A DNA stretch of 39,198 nt from Terriglobia bacterium (GCA_020072655.1 JAIQGH010000024.1:1-39198); one strand, 5' to 3'; shown: positions 7,771 through 16,603, counted from the stretch's first letter. Made by a program: numbers and translations. The notes: generated from the letters alone by a model not told the origin.

Positions 7771-9291
7771 ATGGCTGACCGCGTCCGCATTGAACTCCAA
7801 CCGCTCGGTGAATCCTTTGAGCTCGAGCGCGGCACGCAGCTCCAGGATGTGCTCTTCGCGCACGGCGTCGAGTTCCCCTGCGGCGGACGGGCGCGCTGCA
7901 AGGGCTGTCGCGTGCGGGTCGTCCAAGGCACTCTTCCCATTACGCCGGAGCAGGAAGCACTTCTCACGCCGGAGGAACTCGCAGCAGGCTGGCGGCTGTC
8001 ATGCACGGCCAAGGCGGAGAGCGACCTCACCCTCGAACTGGGCCAGTGGGAAGCCGCCATCCTCGCCGACAATTCGATTTTCGAGTTCACACCGCGCCCC
8101 GGTCTGGGTGTGGCGATCGACCTCGGTACCACTACGATCGTGGCGCAATTGCTCGACCTCACGAGCGCCCATGTACTGGCCGTGCGCTCCGCGCTCAACA
8201 TGCAGGCTCGGTACGGCGCCGACGTGATGAGCCGCGTCAACTTCGGACTCAAGGCCGAAGGACTGACCCGACTTACCGCCCTGGTTCGTCGTCAGCTTGG
8301 GAAGCTCGTTGAGGAGCTGCTGGCGGCTGCCGGGCAGAGCCAAGCTCGCCTCGAGAATCTGACCGTCGTCGGCAACACCGCCATGCACCACCTCTTTTGC
8401 GGTATCGATGTCACCCCCCTCAGCCGTTATCCGTTCGAGCCGGAGCAGGACGGGCTGCAAGTTTTGCGTTCGAGCGACCTGGGCTGGGATCTTGACGGGG
8501 ATCCGCTCGTTCGCTTCCTGCCGTGTCTGGGCGGATTCGTGGGCAGCGACATCCTCGCTGGCATACTGGCCACGAAGCTGAGCGAAAGCGAAGCCCTCGT
8601 GGGTTTGGTGGACCTCGGGACCAACGGTGAAATCGTCATCGGGAATCGCCAGCGACTTCTCTGTGCTTCCACGGCGGCGGGCCCAGCGTTCGAGGGGGCG
8701 CGTATCTCCACGGGCATGCGCGCCGCCACCGGAGCCATTTCCAAAGTGACGCTGGAGGCCGGCCGGCTGCAATGCCACATCCTCGGCAACGTCGCGCCGC
8801 GCGGCATCTGCGGCAGCGGTTTGGTGGATGCCGTGGCAGCAGGCCTTGACCTCGGCCTGATCGAGCCGAGCGGGCGATTGCGCGACGGCGCCAACCGCAC
8901 GCTGATGCTCTCCTCGCCAGTGGCGCTCACGCAGAGCGACATCCGCGAGCTGCAGCTCGCTAAGGGCGCCATCGCTGCGGGCACCCGCCTACTTCTCGCC
9001 CGTTGGGGGGCTGAGGCGAAGGACCTGACGCGGCTCTATCTCGCCGGCGCCTTTGGGAATTACATCAACCGCACGAGCGCCCGCCGCATCGGCTTGCTGG
9101 ACTTCCCCATTGAAATGGTCAAACCCGCGGGCAATACCGCTCTGCTCGGCGCCAAACTTGCCCTCTTCAACCGGCGGCAGGAGGACTTTCACTACTCGCC
9201 GCTTCGCGCCAAATGCCAACACGTCTCCCTCAACACCGAGCCAGGCTTCCAGGAGGTTTTTGTCCAAGAAATGGCGTTCCCGCCTGCATAG
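7771..9291 (+). CDS. RACE-type reductive activator of corrinoid proteins (2Fe-2S + ASKHA/DUF4445)
   Basis: A 506-residue ATP-dependent activator that re-reduces Co(II) corrinoid to the active Co(I) state. Residues 1-95 form a ferredoxin-like [2Fe-2S] domain with ligands Cys37, Cys43, Cys46 and Cys78 (FPCGGRARCKGC, LSC). After a linker, the ASKHA-fold RACE domain runs from about residue 112: AIDLGTTTIVAQL, VGNTAMHHLF, LVDLGTNGEIVI, APRGICGSGLVD and LAGAFGNYIN. RamA-like activators carry a 4Fe-4S C-terminal part instead; this one follows the RACo-like 2Fe-2S layout but is shorter, lacking an obvious long middle domain. Position directly after the methyltransferases implies that it keeps the corrinoid protein at 3439 active, taking electrons from a ferredoxin. 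Confidence 0.9.
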   Translation: MADRVRIELQPLGESFELERGTQLQDVLFAHGVEFPCGGRARCKGCRVRVVQGTLPITPEQEALLTPEELAAGWRLSCTAKAESDLTLELGQWEAAILADNSIFEFTPRPGLGVAIDLGTTTIVAQLLDLTSAHVLAVRSALNMQARYGADVMSRVNFGLKAEGLTRLTALVRRQLGKLVEELLAAAGQSQARLENLTVVGNTAMHHLFCGIDVTPLSRYPFEPEQDGLQVLRSSDLGWDLDGDPLVRFLPCLGGFVGSDILAGILATKLSESEALVGLVDLGTNGEIVIGNRQRLLCASTAAGPAFEGARISTGMRAATGAISKVTLEAGRLQCHILGNVAPRGICGSGLVDAVAAGLDLGLIEPSGRLRDGANRTLMLSSPVALTQSDIRELQLAKGAIAAGTRLLLARWGAEAKDLTRLYLAGAFGNYINRTSARRIGLLDFPIEMVKPAGNTALLGAKLALFNRRQEDFHYSPLRAKCQHVSLNTEPGFQEVFVQEMAFPPA

Positions 9292-9298
9292 CGTGGCA

Positions 9299-9451
9299 TT
9301 AATTAGGGGGATACTTGCAGTTGTCCCGCATAACCTCGTAGAAGGCTAGCAGGTTCTCCCCCGAGACGCTCGCCCGCACATTGCAGCCAAGCGCGAAAAG
9401 ACCCAGGCCAAAGTCGGACGGAGGGGTGAAGGCGGACAAATTGTATGACTT
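9299..9451 (-). pseudogene. possible C-terminal gene remnant (50 codons, no start)
   Basis: A frame on the minus strand runs from just after a TGA (9452-9454) to TAA at 9299-9301. It encodes a protein-like tail containing FTPPSDFGLGLFALGCNV and ENLLAFYEVMRDNCKYPPN. Codon choice (many third-position C/G, balanced hydrophobic and charged residues) looks like real coding DNA, unlike other intergenic frames here. There is no ATG/GTG start and I do not recognise the family. It could be the end of a gene deleted when the plus-strand operon took its present form, or chance. It occupies much of the gap between the activator and KorA genes. Confidence 0.3.
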
Positions 9452-9535
9452 TCACTGCCGATCTTGCTTTTCGCGCTCTCAGGCACCAGCTTAGTTGGCC
9501 GCTTTGTTGCTGGAAGTCCTAAAAGGACCTTCAGC

Positions 9536-10666
9536 ATGCCGCGACGTCTTTGTTCGGGAAATCGGATGGTGGCAGAAGGCGCGCTCGCCGCCGGTTGTCG
9601 CTTCTTCGCGGGCTATCCCATCACACCCGCTTCTGAAATCTATGAAGTGATGATGCGCGAGCTGCCGGCGCGCGGCGGCCTGGCCCTGTCCGCTCCCGAC
9701 GAAATCTCCTCGCTGTGTTATTGCGTGGGTGCAAGCCTACGCGGGCTGAAGGCGATGACGGCCACCTCCGGCCCGGGTTGGGCACTGATGATCGAGACCT
9801 TCCAATACGCACTGATGACTGAAACCCCGGTGGTGATCGCGCTGGTTGCGCGCCTGGGTCCGAGTACGGGAGGCGCCACGCAGGGCGCGCAAGGCGATGT
9901 GTGGCTGGCGGAGTTCGGGACCTCGGGCGGGTATACAGTGCCGGTCTTTGCACCCAGCACCGCTGCTGAGTGTTATGAGTTGACAATCCATGCTTTCAAC
10001 TGGTCGGAACGCTTGCGGACTCCGGTGCTGCTGCTCTCCGACAAGGAAGTGGGAATGACCACGGAGGTCGTGGACGACGATGCCCTCGCGAGGCCTACCC
10101 GCGTGGACCGGGCGCGCATAGCGGAGGGCGAGAAGCCCCGCCCGTACGGATTCAACGCGCCGGGCGACGTCCCCGCCTTCGCGGAGGTGGGCGGCGAAGC
10201 CAAGGTTACTGCGACGGGCTCGGCGCACGACCAGGAAGGACGTCTGCGGAAGAACTCGCCGGAAGTGATCGAAGTCCTGAGTCACCTCCAGCAAAAGATC
10301 GAAGCCCATGCCGAGGAGATGACTCTGGCACGGACGGATCTCGAAGCCGGCTCATCTTACCTGCTGGTCAGCTATGGCATCACGGCGCGCGCAGCGAGGC
10401 AGGCCACCTCCGCGTTGCGGCGTGATGGTGCGAGGATTTCCTTCTTGCAGCCGCAGACCCTTTTCCCCATCCCCCGCAGAACGCTCGACCGGGCTCTGGC
10501 GGGCGTGAAAACCGTCTTGGTTGCTGAGGAGAACCTGACGGGACAGTACCGAGCGTTGCTGGCGGCTCACCTCGGCGGACGGCGCATCGTGGGCATCAAC
10601 AAAATTGGCGCATTGATTTCACCCGCGGAAATCGTCCAGGCCGTGCGCAACGAGGAGGCTCGATGA
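9536..10666 (+). CDS. korA: 2-oxoacid:ferredoxin oxidoreductase, alpha subunit (KorA-like)
   Basis: A 376-residue alpha subunit covering the pyrimidine-binding and C-terminal (domain II) parts of a 2-oxoacid:ferredoxin oxidoreductase, which oxidatively decarboxylates a 2-oxoacid to acyl-CoA and reduces ferredoxin. Recognisable elements are FFAGYPITPASEIYE, TATSGPGWALMIE (TPP activation region), LGPSTGGATQGAQGD and, near the end, LQPQTLFPIP with VLVAEENLTGQY. The start at ATG 9536 follows AAAAGGA; an in-frame start at 9464 is less supported. The gamma domain often fused to the N-terminus of KorA is absent and found instead on the next gene. The stop overlaps that gene by four bases (ATGA). Substrate (2-oxoglutarate or another 2-oxoacid) cannot be decided. 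Confidence 0.88.
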   Translation: MPRRLCSGNRMVAEGALAAGCRFFAGYPITPASEIYEVMMRELPARGGLALSAPDEISSLCYCVGASLRGLKAMTATSGPGWALMIETFQYALMTETPVVIALVARLGPSTGGATQGAQGDVWLAEFGTSGGYTVPVFAPSTAAECYELTIHAFNWSERLRTPVLLLSDKEVGMTTEVVDDDALARPTRVDRARIAEGEKPRPYGFNAPGDVPAFAEVGGEAKVTATGSAHDQEGRLRKNSPEVIEVLSHLQQKIEAHAEEMTLARTDLEAGSSYLLVSYGITARAARQATSALRRDGARISFLQPQTLFPIPRRTLDRALAGVKTVLVAEENLTGQYRALLAAHLGGRRIVGINKIGALISPAEIVQAVRNEEAR

Positions 10667-12018
10667 GCGCCTACCTTGCGCCAGACGCCCAGCTTCCCTA
10701 TTGCCGGGGGTGCGGCCATGCCTCAGTGGTCCGTCAGTTGAGCCGGGCGTTCGAGCGCTTGCAGCTTCCCCCGCGCTCGGTCGCCCTGACCACGGATATC
10801 GGTTGCGTGGGCCTGGCCGATTCGCTGTTCCCTTACCTGCACACGGTTCACACCACGCACGGCCGTTCGACGGCATTTGCGACCGGGATGGCCCTGGCCG
10901 ACGTCCTGTTCGAGCAGGGCAGTTTGAAGCCCGTAGTGATGATTGGCGATGGCGGAGCGATGATCGGGCTGCTGCACCTTGTCCACGCCGCGCAGCTCAA
11001 CGTGGACGTCACCGTGCTGGTTCACAATAATTTCCTTTTCGGCATGACCGGTGGACAGCATTCGGCCTTGACCCCGGTCGAGTTCGTGACCGCAACCACA
11101 CCGACTGGGAATTACGTCCCGCCGCTCGACCTCCTGGAGTTGCTACGCGCGGCGCACGCCGGCTTCCTGGCACGCCAGTCCGCCACCGACGCCGGGCTTG
11201 ACGCCCTTATCGCTGAGGCCATCGCTTTCCCCGGATTCGCGCTGGTCGAAATCCTGGAGCTCTGCACGGCTTACGGCACACGTTGGAACAAATTGACCGG
11301 CGCCAAGCTCAAGGAGATTGCCACCCTCCAGGGATACGCGCTCGGGAAACCGGAGGCGAGCCTGGAGCGGCCGACCTTCCGGGAAGTCATTCGTCACCAG
11401 CAGCAAAACTCTCACGTTCCACACGCGACGAGGCCAGAGGTTCTCCGGCAGGTTGAGGGCGCGACGCTCGCGTCGGAACTCCGGCTGGTTGTAGCAGGGA
11501 GCGCGGGTGAGCGCGTGCAATCCGCCGCCGGCCTGCTGGCCCGCGCTGCGGTCGCGGCGGGGCTCTACGCCACCCAGAAGAACGACAACCCGGTCACGCA
11601 GGGCACGGGATTTTCCCTCTCGGAAATCTGCCTGAGCCCGCGTCCCATCGAATACACGGGGATGGAACAACCCGACGTCGTGATCGTGGTCAGCGCCGAC
11701 GGCCTGAAAGAGCTCGTGGCCAACGGCACTCTTGCAGGCACGCGGCCTGAAACCCTGCTGGTTATGGACGTGGAACTAGACGTGCCACCCGCGAACGGCC
11801 GGCTCGTAAGATTACCGTTGCGCCAGCGGGCTACTCCACAGCGCGCGGCGCTCGCTGCCATCGCCGCCTGGCAGGCGCTTGCGCCCATTCTGCCGCCCGC
11901 CGCCTGGGACGCGGCGCTCGAAACCCTCCCCGCCGACCGTCGCGGCGAGAATATCACCGCCCTCCAAGCGGGCCGCGAACTCGCCGAATGCCAATCAGGT
12001 CCAGCGAAACCAACGTAG
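10663..12018 (+). CDS. korB: 2-oxoacid:ferredoxin oxidoreductase, beta subunit fused to gamma domain (KorB-KorC)
   Basis: A 451-residue fusion. Residues 1-265 are the TPP-binding beta subunit, with GDGG at 95-98 and Asn122-Asn123 for TPP/Mg, and four Cys expected to hold a 4Fe-4S cluster (Cys14, Cys17, Cys48, Cys201). Residues from about 268 form a gamma domain: VVAGSAGERVQSAAGLLARA, QKNDNPVTQGTGFSLSE, IEYTGMEQPDVVIVVS. This domain usually stands alone (KorC) or precedes KorA. No separate ferredoxin subunit is nearby. ATG 10663 overlaps the KorA stop and follows GAGGAGG. The last 24 bases overlap the convergent permease gene end. It may supply reduced ferredoxin for the activator and the MetV-type reductase encoded upstream; this is inference. 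Confidence 0.88.
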   Translation: MSAYLAPDAQLPYCRGCGHASVVRQLSRAFERLQLPPRSVALTTDIGCVGLADSLFPYLHTVHTTHGRSTAFATGMALADVLFEQGSLKPVVMIGDGGAMIGLLHLVHAAQLNVDVTVLVHNNFLFGMTGGQHSALTPVEFVTATTPTGNYVPPLDLLELLRAAHAGFLARQSATDAGLDALIAEAIAFPGFALVEILELCTAYGTRWNKLTGAKLKEIATLQGYALGKPEASLERPTFREVIRHQQQNSHVPHATRPEVLRQVEGATLASELRLVVAGSAGERVQSAAGLLARAAVAAGLYATQKNDNPVTQGTGFSLSEICLSPRPIEYTGMEQPDVVIVVSADGLKELVANGTLAGTRPETLLVMDVELDVPPANGRLVRLPLRQRATPQRAALAAIAAWQALAPILPPAAWDAALETLPADRRGENITALQAGRELAECQSGPAKPT

Positions 12019-13060
12019 CGCCAGGAAATACGACAGCACACCCCAGAGGCACAGCACAAGGAGACGTGTTCCCTGCGTGGTAAGCGACGCCCCTTCGAGC
12101 ACCGTGGCGCGGAGGGCATCATTGAGCGCGGTAAGCGGGAGGGCTTTGATCAAAGGCTGGATGACGGCAGGAAAGCGCTCATAGGAGAAAAATACGCCGG
12201 AAAAGATCCACATCGGCATCATGACCACATTAATCAGTCCGCTGACGGTCTCGATCTTTTGGGCTCGGCTGGCTGTGAGCAGCCCCACTCCCCCGAAGCA
12301 AAGCGCTCCGACTGTACTAATGAGGAGGATCGATATCCACGAGCCCAGAACCCGCATGTGAAAGGCGAGCACGCCGAATCCGAGCAGCAGCGCCAGCTCA
12401 ATCAACATCAATGCGAGCCGGCTGCTGGCCAGGGCCAGAAGAAAATCGCTGCGGCGCATCGGGCTGGCCACGAAGCGCTTGAGCAACTTCCGCTGGCGCA
12501 TATCCACGATGGCAAACCCGATGCCCCACATGCCCGAGTTCATCAGGTTCATGCCCAGCAGCCCCGGGATCAGGAAGTCGATATACCTTGCGCCCGGCTC
12601 GCTCGACGCCCGGCTGGAAGTCGGCACGACGGTTTTTCTCCCCGCTGCGGCTTGGATGGCGTCGTCCACGACGGTGCGGGCCAGCACGCTCTCAGACCGC
12701 GCCGGGTCATAGCGATACTGAAAACTGCCATCCGCCTGCGGGGTCACGACAGCTAGCTGGAGAGGAGTTGAGCAACTCCATCGCCCGCGTCGCTCCCGGA
12801 ACCGCCACTACTACCACGCGGCTGATGTCGCTAGGTTTGTTGCGGAAGGCGATCCCCAACCCCAGCGCCAGAAGGATGGGAAACACGAAAACCCAGAAGA
12901 TGACCTCCGGCTCGCGCCACATCTCCCTTAGACGCGCCAGGAGCAGCTGGCTGTAACCTCTCCAACGGCCGCCTTCCCGGACACCTGCCGGAGAACTTGT
13001 TTCCATAGTCCGTCGCAGAGGCTCTCCTGCAATTCCTGGCTCGGTCTTGAGATCTGCCAC
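11995..13060 (-). pseudogene. ABC-2 type exporter permease, frame broken near 12745-12770
   Basis: The membrane half of a drug/polyketide-type ABC exporter. The N-terminal part starts at GTG 13060 (17 bases after the ATPase stop): LLLARLREMWREPEVIFWVF, then a helix and AFRNKPSDISRVVVVAV, ending around LLNSSPAS. The rest is in another frame, resuming at AVVTPQADGSFQYRYDPARS and SEPGARYIDFLIPGLLGMN, followed by five hydrophobic segments and ending ALRWFRWT. Family members have roughly 20 more residues between LLNSSP and the Y-R-[FY]-D-P motif, so a small deletion with frameshift is likely. Either the gene is dead or the assembly is wrong at this point. The 3' end overlaps the convergent KorB gene by 24 bases. 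Confidence 0.75.
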
Positions 13061-13077
13061 CGGTCCTCCCAGTCTGG

Positions 13078-13927
13078 TTACTCCTTGCGCAAGTGGCGCC
13101 CCGTGAGGTGAACGAAGACGTCCTCCAGGCTGGCGTGCCGCGTGGTGAGGTGGAGCAAGTGCCTGCTCTGGTTCTGCAAGGCCGCAAGCAGGGCCGGGAT
13201 GGTCTCGTGGGGCTCACGCACGCTCAGCAAATTCCACCATGTGGTGCCCGCCAAGACGTTCGCTCAGCTCGGCGGGCGTCCCGGAAGCGTTCGTGAGGCC
13301 GTAGTCGATGATGGCGATGCGATCACAGAGCCGCTCGGCTTCGTCCATGTAATGCGTCGTCAACAGCACGGTGCCCCCGCGCCGCTGGAACTGGTGGACG
13401 ATCTCCCAAACCTGCCGCCGGCTCTGCGGGTCGAGGCCGGTCGTGGGTTCGTCAAGGAACAGGATTTTCGGATTGGCCACCAGGGCGGTGGCGACCGCCA
13501 GCCGCTGTCTTTGACCGCCTGAGAGCCTTCCCACCCACGTGTCAGCCTTTTCGGTGAGCGCCAATTCCGTGAGGACCTCCGCCGTCGGCCGGGGTTGCCG
13601 ATAGAAGCTCGAAAATAGCTCCAACGTTTCGCGCACCGTCAGCTTTTCGGCGAGGCGCGTCTCCTGCAACGAAATTCCCAGGGCTTCCCGCAGTTCGCGG
13701 CTGTGGGCGTTCCAGGTTCTGCCCAGGATTTCAACGTCGCCGGACGTGGGGGCTAGGAGCCCTTCGAGGATTTCGATGGTGGTCGTCTTCCCCGCGCCAT
13801 TCGGCCCCAGCAGGCCGAAGCATTCGCCGGCCAGAATCTCCAGGTCGAGCCCGCGCACAGCCTCGACCTTGCCATCATAAGTCTTCCGCAGATTGCGGCA
13901 CCGAATTGCGACCCCCATGGTTTGCAT
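13078..13927 (-). pseudogene. ABC exporter ATP-binding protein, frame broken near 13215-13235
   Basis: The nucleotide-binding subunit paired with the permease. Walker A GPNGAGKTT, signature LSGGQRQRL, Walker B ILFLDEPTTGLD and the switch His (LLTTHYMDEAERL) are intact. The frame stops at 13214 after LGGHHMVEFAERA. In the next frame the family's normal ending continues: LLSVREPHETIPALLAAL, then TTRHASLEDVFVHLTGR, stopping at 13078. Relatives carry about 25-30 residues between HHVVEFA and L-x-V-x-E-P-H, which are missing here, so the lesion again looks like a deletion with frameshift. Start taken at ATG 13925-13927 (MQTMGVAIRC), though the second ATG is possible. ATPase activity might survive, because the lost part is the C-terminal dimer region. 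Confidence 0.78.
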
Positions 13928-14153
13928 GATAGCGAATTGCGCTGCTTCTGGAAACTCACTTTGGTTCGTTCGAGAGGCGGACTGCTCGCTGCACATAGCC
14001 TTGGTAGTAGAGGGGACGGCAGCAATTCAAGATCCTCTCGCCGATTACCACCCAGTCATCAAGGGCACTGAATTCGTGGCGCTGAAGGTGGCCGCCTCGG
14101 CCCCGCCGGAGATTACCTCCCAACGGCGCGTCCCTTGGTTCGGAATCCGGCTT

Positions 14154-14909
14154 CTATGGCTGCCCGTAGAGTGGACCGGACGGCGTGGGGTTATCGTAGT
14201 CTCGACCGTACTTGTTCTTGTGGACAAGCAGGAGGTTATCCGACGCGGCCACATGAATCACCCCGAGGGAAGCGGAGTTCCCTGAAACAGTGATTTCGTG
14301 GCCAAGGCTGCTGAGTGTCTCCGGCAGACACCTCTCGTACCACACCTTAAGAAGGTAACGGCCGGGAGGGACGCCGGAGATTTGAATTTCCCCGGAGGCA
14401 TTGGAAATGCCGTAGAAAGGCGTATCCAGCACGAGCACGACCGCGCTCATTTCCGGATGTATGTTGCAGAAAATATAGCAGACGCCGGGCCGATCAAACC
14501 TCACGGTGCGCGTGCTCCCCGCCTCATAAAGCCCCAAGTCAAAACGCTTCCCATCGAAGAGCGAGAACACGTTGTGGAAGAACGGATCAAGGTTGGGGAA
14601 TTGAACAGCAGCACCAACCGGCACCACCAGCAGGTGTGGAGCAAAGCGTTTCTGTTTCTGAACAATGCGAAATCGCGACGACTCCCCGCGATGATCCGCC
14701 CCCTCGCGGTGAACCGCCGCCGTGTCTAACGGTACGAGCCAGACAACCACGTCGGAGCCATCGGCGTGCTCAGCCTTAGAGGCTCCGGCCCGTACCGTGA
14801 CCTTTCCGGTCACCGTCAACTCTTGCGCCCAGGCTGACCCGCAAAGGCAGAGCATCAACAGCATTTGCGACGCCAGCTTGCACACCTTCGCCTTGGGCCG
14901 CTGCATCAT
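14154..14909 (-). CDS. secreted cupredoxin-like protein with carboxypeptidase-regulatory-type tail
   Basis: An exported protein of about 251 residues. A signal peptide (MLLMLCLCGSAWA, then QE) is followed by a plastocyanin/azurin-like fold: FPNLDPFFHNVFSLF supplies His112 and YIFCNIHPEM supplies Cys148, His151 and Met154, a type-1 copper set. After it, YGISNASGEIQISGVPPG resembles the carboxypeptidase-regulatory/B-type repeat that accompanies such periplasmic copper proteins. ATG 14909 shares one base with the stop of the preceding barrel gene (TGATG), so the two are translated together. It probably acts in the periplasm in electron transfer or as a copper-binding partner of the barrel; the substrate is unknown. 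Confidence 0.75.
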   Translation of the reverse strand: MMQRPKAKVCKLASQMLLMLCLCGSAWAQELTVTGKVTVRAGASKAEHADGSDVVVWLVPLDTAAVHREGADHRGESSRFRIVQKQKRFAPHLLVVPVGAAVQFPNLDPFFHNVFSLFDGKRFDLGLYEAGSTRTVRFDRPGVCYIFCNIHPEMSAVVLVLDTPFYGISNASGEIQISGVPPGRYLLKVWYERCLPETLSSLGHEITVSGNSASLGVIHVAASDNLLLVHKNKYGRDYDNPTPSGPLYGQP

Positions 14910-16504
14910 CAAAAGAGTACCCCGACACTCAGGTTTACGTGGTCAGCGGACACCTTGGAAGCGTAAATGTGTGACGTCCACAGCCGCCGGTATTCGGCCC
15001 CAAAGAGGATGTTGGAGCGAGCACGATAGATGACGTTCACGAACCCGCTCTGGTTTCGGTTAATCGTCGGGTCGGCGTAGCTGGTGCTGTTCGAGAAGCG
15101 CTCCAAGTCGCGGTCGAAGGGAACATCCTCCCCGAAAGCTGTGTTGAACTCGAGCCTTTCGGTAGGCTTGAATTTGAACTGTGACCACCCGCCAACGGTG
15201 TCCAAGCCCAGAACGGAAGTCTGGGGGTCTGTGAGATTCCCGCTGAATATGGCACTGCGACCGGTCCCCCCGCCGAGGCCACCCAGCGCACGACCCCAGT
15301 AGAACTCTCCGGCCAGCGAAAACCAAGGCCCTAGCGGAATACTCCAATCAGCGGTTCCGGCCCAGCCGTCCACGTTTCTGCCGAATCCCCAATCCTGACG
15401 GGAATAGTATCCGCCCGCACCCAAGGCAAGCGTTTGTCCCCAAGCTGTCCGGCTCCAGGCTGCGCGAGCGGCGTACGCCGGCTGGCGGCCTCGCTCGCCG
15501 GCCTGCGCATACCGGTAGGACTGGGCGTACGGGGGCTCTCCCGTAAGTGGGTCGAGAATCCCAACCTGGAAGGCCAAGTGCGACGTATCGGAAAGCGCCA
15601 CACGCCGCTCGACCCGCACTTGGGGCGTCCAAACCCATAAGTTTCCCGAGTAGGATAATGCTGGGGCTGCTAGTGAGGCGAGCGAGGCCGGTGAGAGAGG
15701 TGAGAAGAACGGGGCGTCCTGCCCGGCCACCACCGACGTGGTCTTCCAATCCAGGCTGACGCGCGCCGTACGCATCCGAACCAGCCCGGCCACGACGCCG
15801 TCAGGCGCATTGGGAAACCCGCCGAAGAAATCAAATTGGACGTCGGCGGTCGTCCGTGCACCGGCAAGCGTTGGGCCGAACACTTCCAGGCCCAACTGTG
15901 ATTGGCGCACGGTGCCACCGAAGTCACCCGCGGAATCGAAAGCCGTCCTCGGCCGTGCCAAGGTGGGCAAATCCTGGTTGTCTACTTGGCCCCGGTTGGC
16001 AAAGAGGTTGAGCAGCACGATGCCCGAAAGCCGTACACGGTACTTGGACGCGCTCTCGACTTTCGTCTGGTATTGCTCATTGATCTTCGCGCCCAGGAGC
16101 TGTTGCTCTTCCTCGACGTGCCCCAGGCGCTGTGCTACGTCCTGGTTGGACGACTGCTGACTTCCTCCCCCTCCCTCATCAGGACCTGCGGCGGGAGCGT
16201 TCTCTGCTTGCAGGGCGGCTGGTCGCTCCGTCAGCTTCTGGGAGAGCAAGGCTAGTTGCTCGCGCGTCGCGCTTACCTCCCGTCGCAATTCAGCCGACTC
16301 TTCGCGCGCTCGCGCCATTTCTGCACGCGTTTCCGCGAGGGCGGCCTGGAGTTGGCGGATTTGGCTCGCCAATTCCTCCGGCAAGAATGCCGGCGCGGCC
16401 GAAGGCGTTCCTTCCGAGGCCGCCTGGGCTGCGAGCGCGGCCGTCCACAGGATGACAAGCACAGCCAGACCTATCGCCGAACGCGCGAATCTCTCCCGCT
16501 TCAT
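14909..16504 (-). CDS. outer-membrane beta-barrel (porin-like) protein with N-terminal coiled coil
   Basis: A 531-residue exported protein. A signal peptide (LAVLVILWTAALAAQA) is followed by a heptad-like coiled coil at about 45-97 (QIRQLQAALAETRAEMARAR onward) and a Gly/Gln-rich linker. Alternating amphipathic strands then run to a C-terminus ending VNLSVGVLF, where the final Phe is the outer-membrane insertion signature. The arrangement resembles DcaP/OprP-like trimeric porins with a periplasmic coiled coil. GAGGTGAGC precedes the ATG. A TATAAT sits about 100 bases upstream. The cupredoxin gene follows with one base of overlap, suggesting linked function, for example copper or small-molecule uptake. 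No substrate can be named from sequence. Confidence 0.75.
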   Translation of the reverse strand: MKRERFARSAIGLAVLVILWTAALAAQAASEGTPSAAPAFLPEELASQIRQLQAALAETRAEMARAREESAELRREVSATREQLALLSQKLTERPAALQAENAPAAGPDEGGGGSQQSSNQDVAQRLGHVEEEQQLLGAKINEQYQTKVESASKYRVRLSGIVLLNLFANRGQVDNQDLPTLARPRTAFDSAGDFGGTVRQSQLGLEVFGPTLAGARTTADVQFDFFGGFPNAPDGVVAGLVRMRTARVSLDWKTTSVVAGQDAPFFSPLSPASLASLAAPALSYSGNLWVWTPQVRVERRVALSDTSHLAFQVGILDPLTGEPPYAQSYRYAQAGERGRQPAYAARAAWSRTAWGQTLALGAGGYYSRQDWGFGRNVDGWAGTADWSIPLGPWFSLAGEFYWGRALGGLGGGTGRSAIFSGNLTDPQTSVLGLDTVGGWSQFKFKPTERLEFNTAFGEDVPFDRDLERFSNSTSYADPTINRNQSGFVNVIYRARSNILFGAEYRRLWTSHIYASKVSADHVNLSVGVLF

Positions 16505-16603
16505 TGCTCACCTCGGACTACACGCCGGCCTCGCCCTCCAGAAAAGGCCTTAGCGCGGCGCTTCAAAGTGTTTGCTTAAGCCCTTACCCACACCTACAAA
16601 GCT

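Noticed and set aside
6597-8252. 551-codon open frame on the minus strand
   Set aside because: It is antisense to the homocysteine methyltransferase and activator genes, with low-complexity Ser/Arg-rich content and no recognisable motif.
3439-9291. Wood-Ljungdahl (acetogenic) operon
   Set aside because: The pterin methyltransferase and MetVF-type reductase resemble it, but there is no CODH/ACS or iron-sulfur corrinoid subunit, and a homocysteine methyltransferase is present instead.
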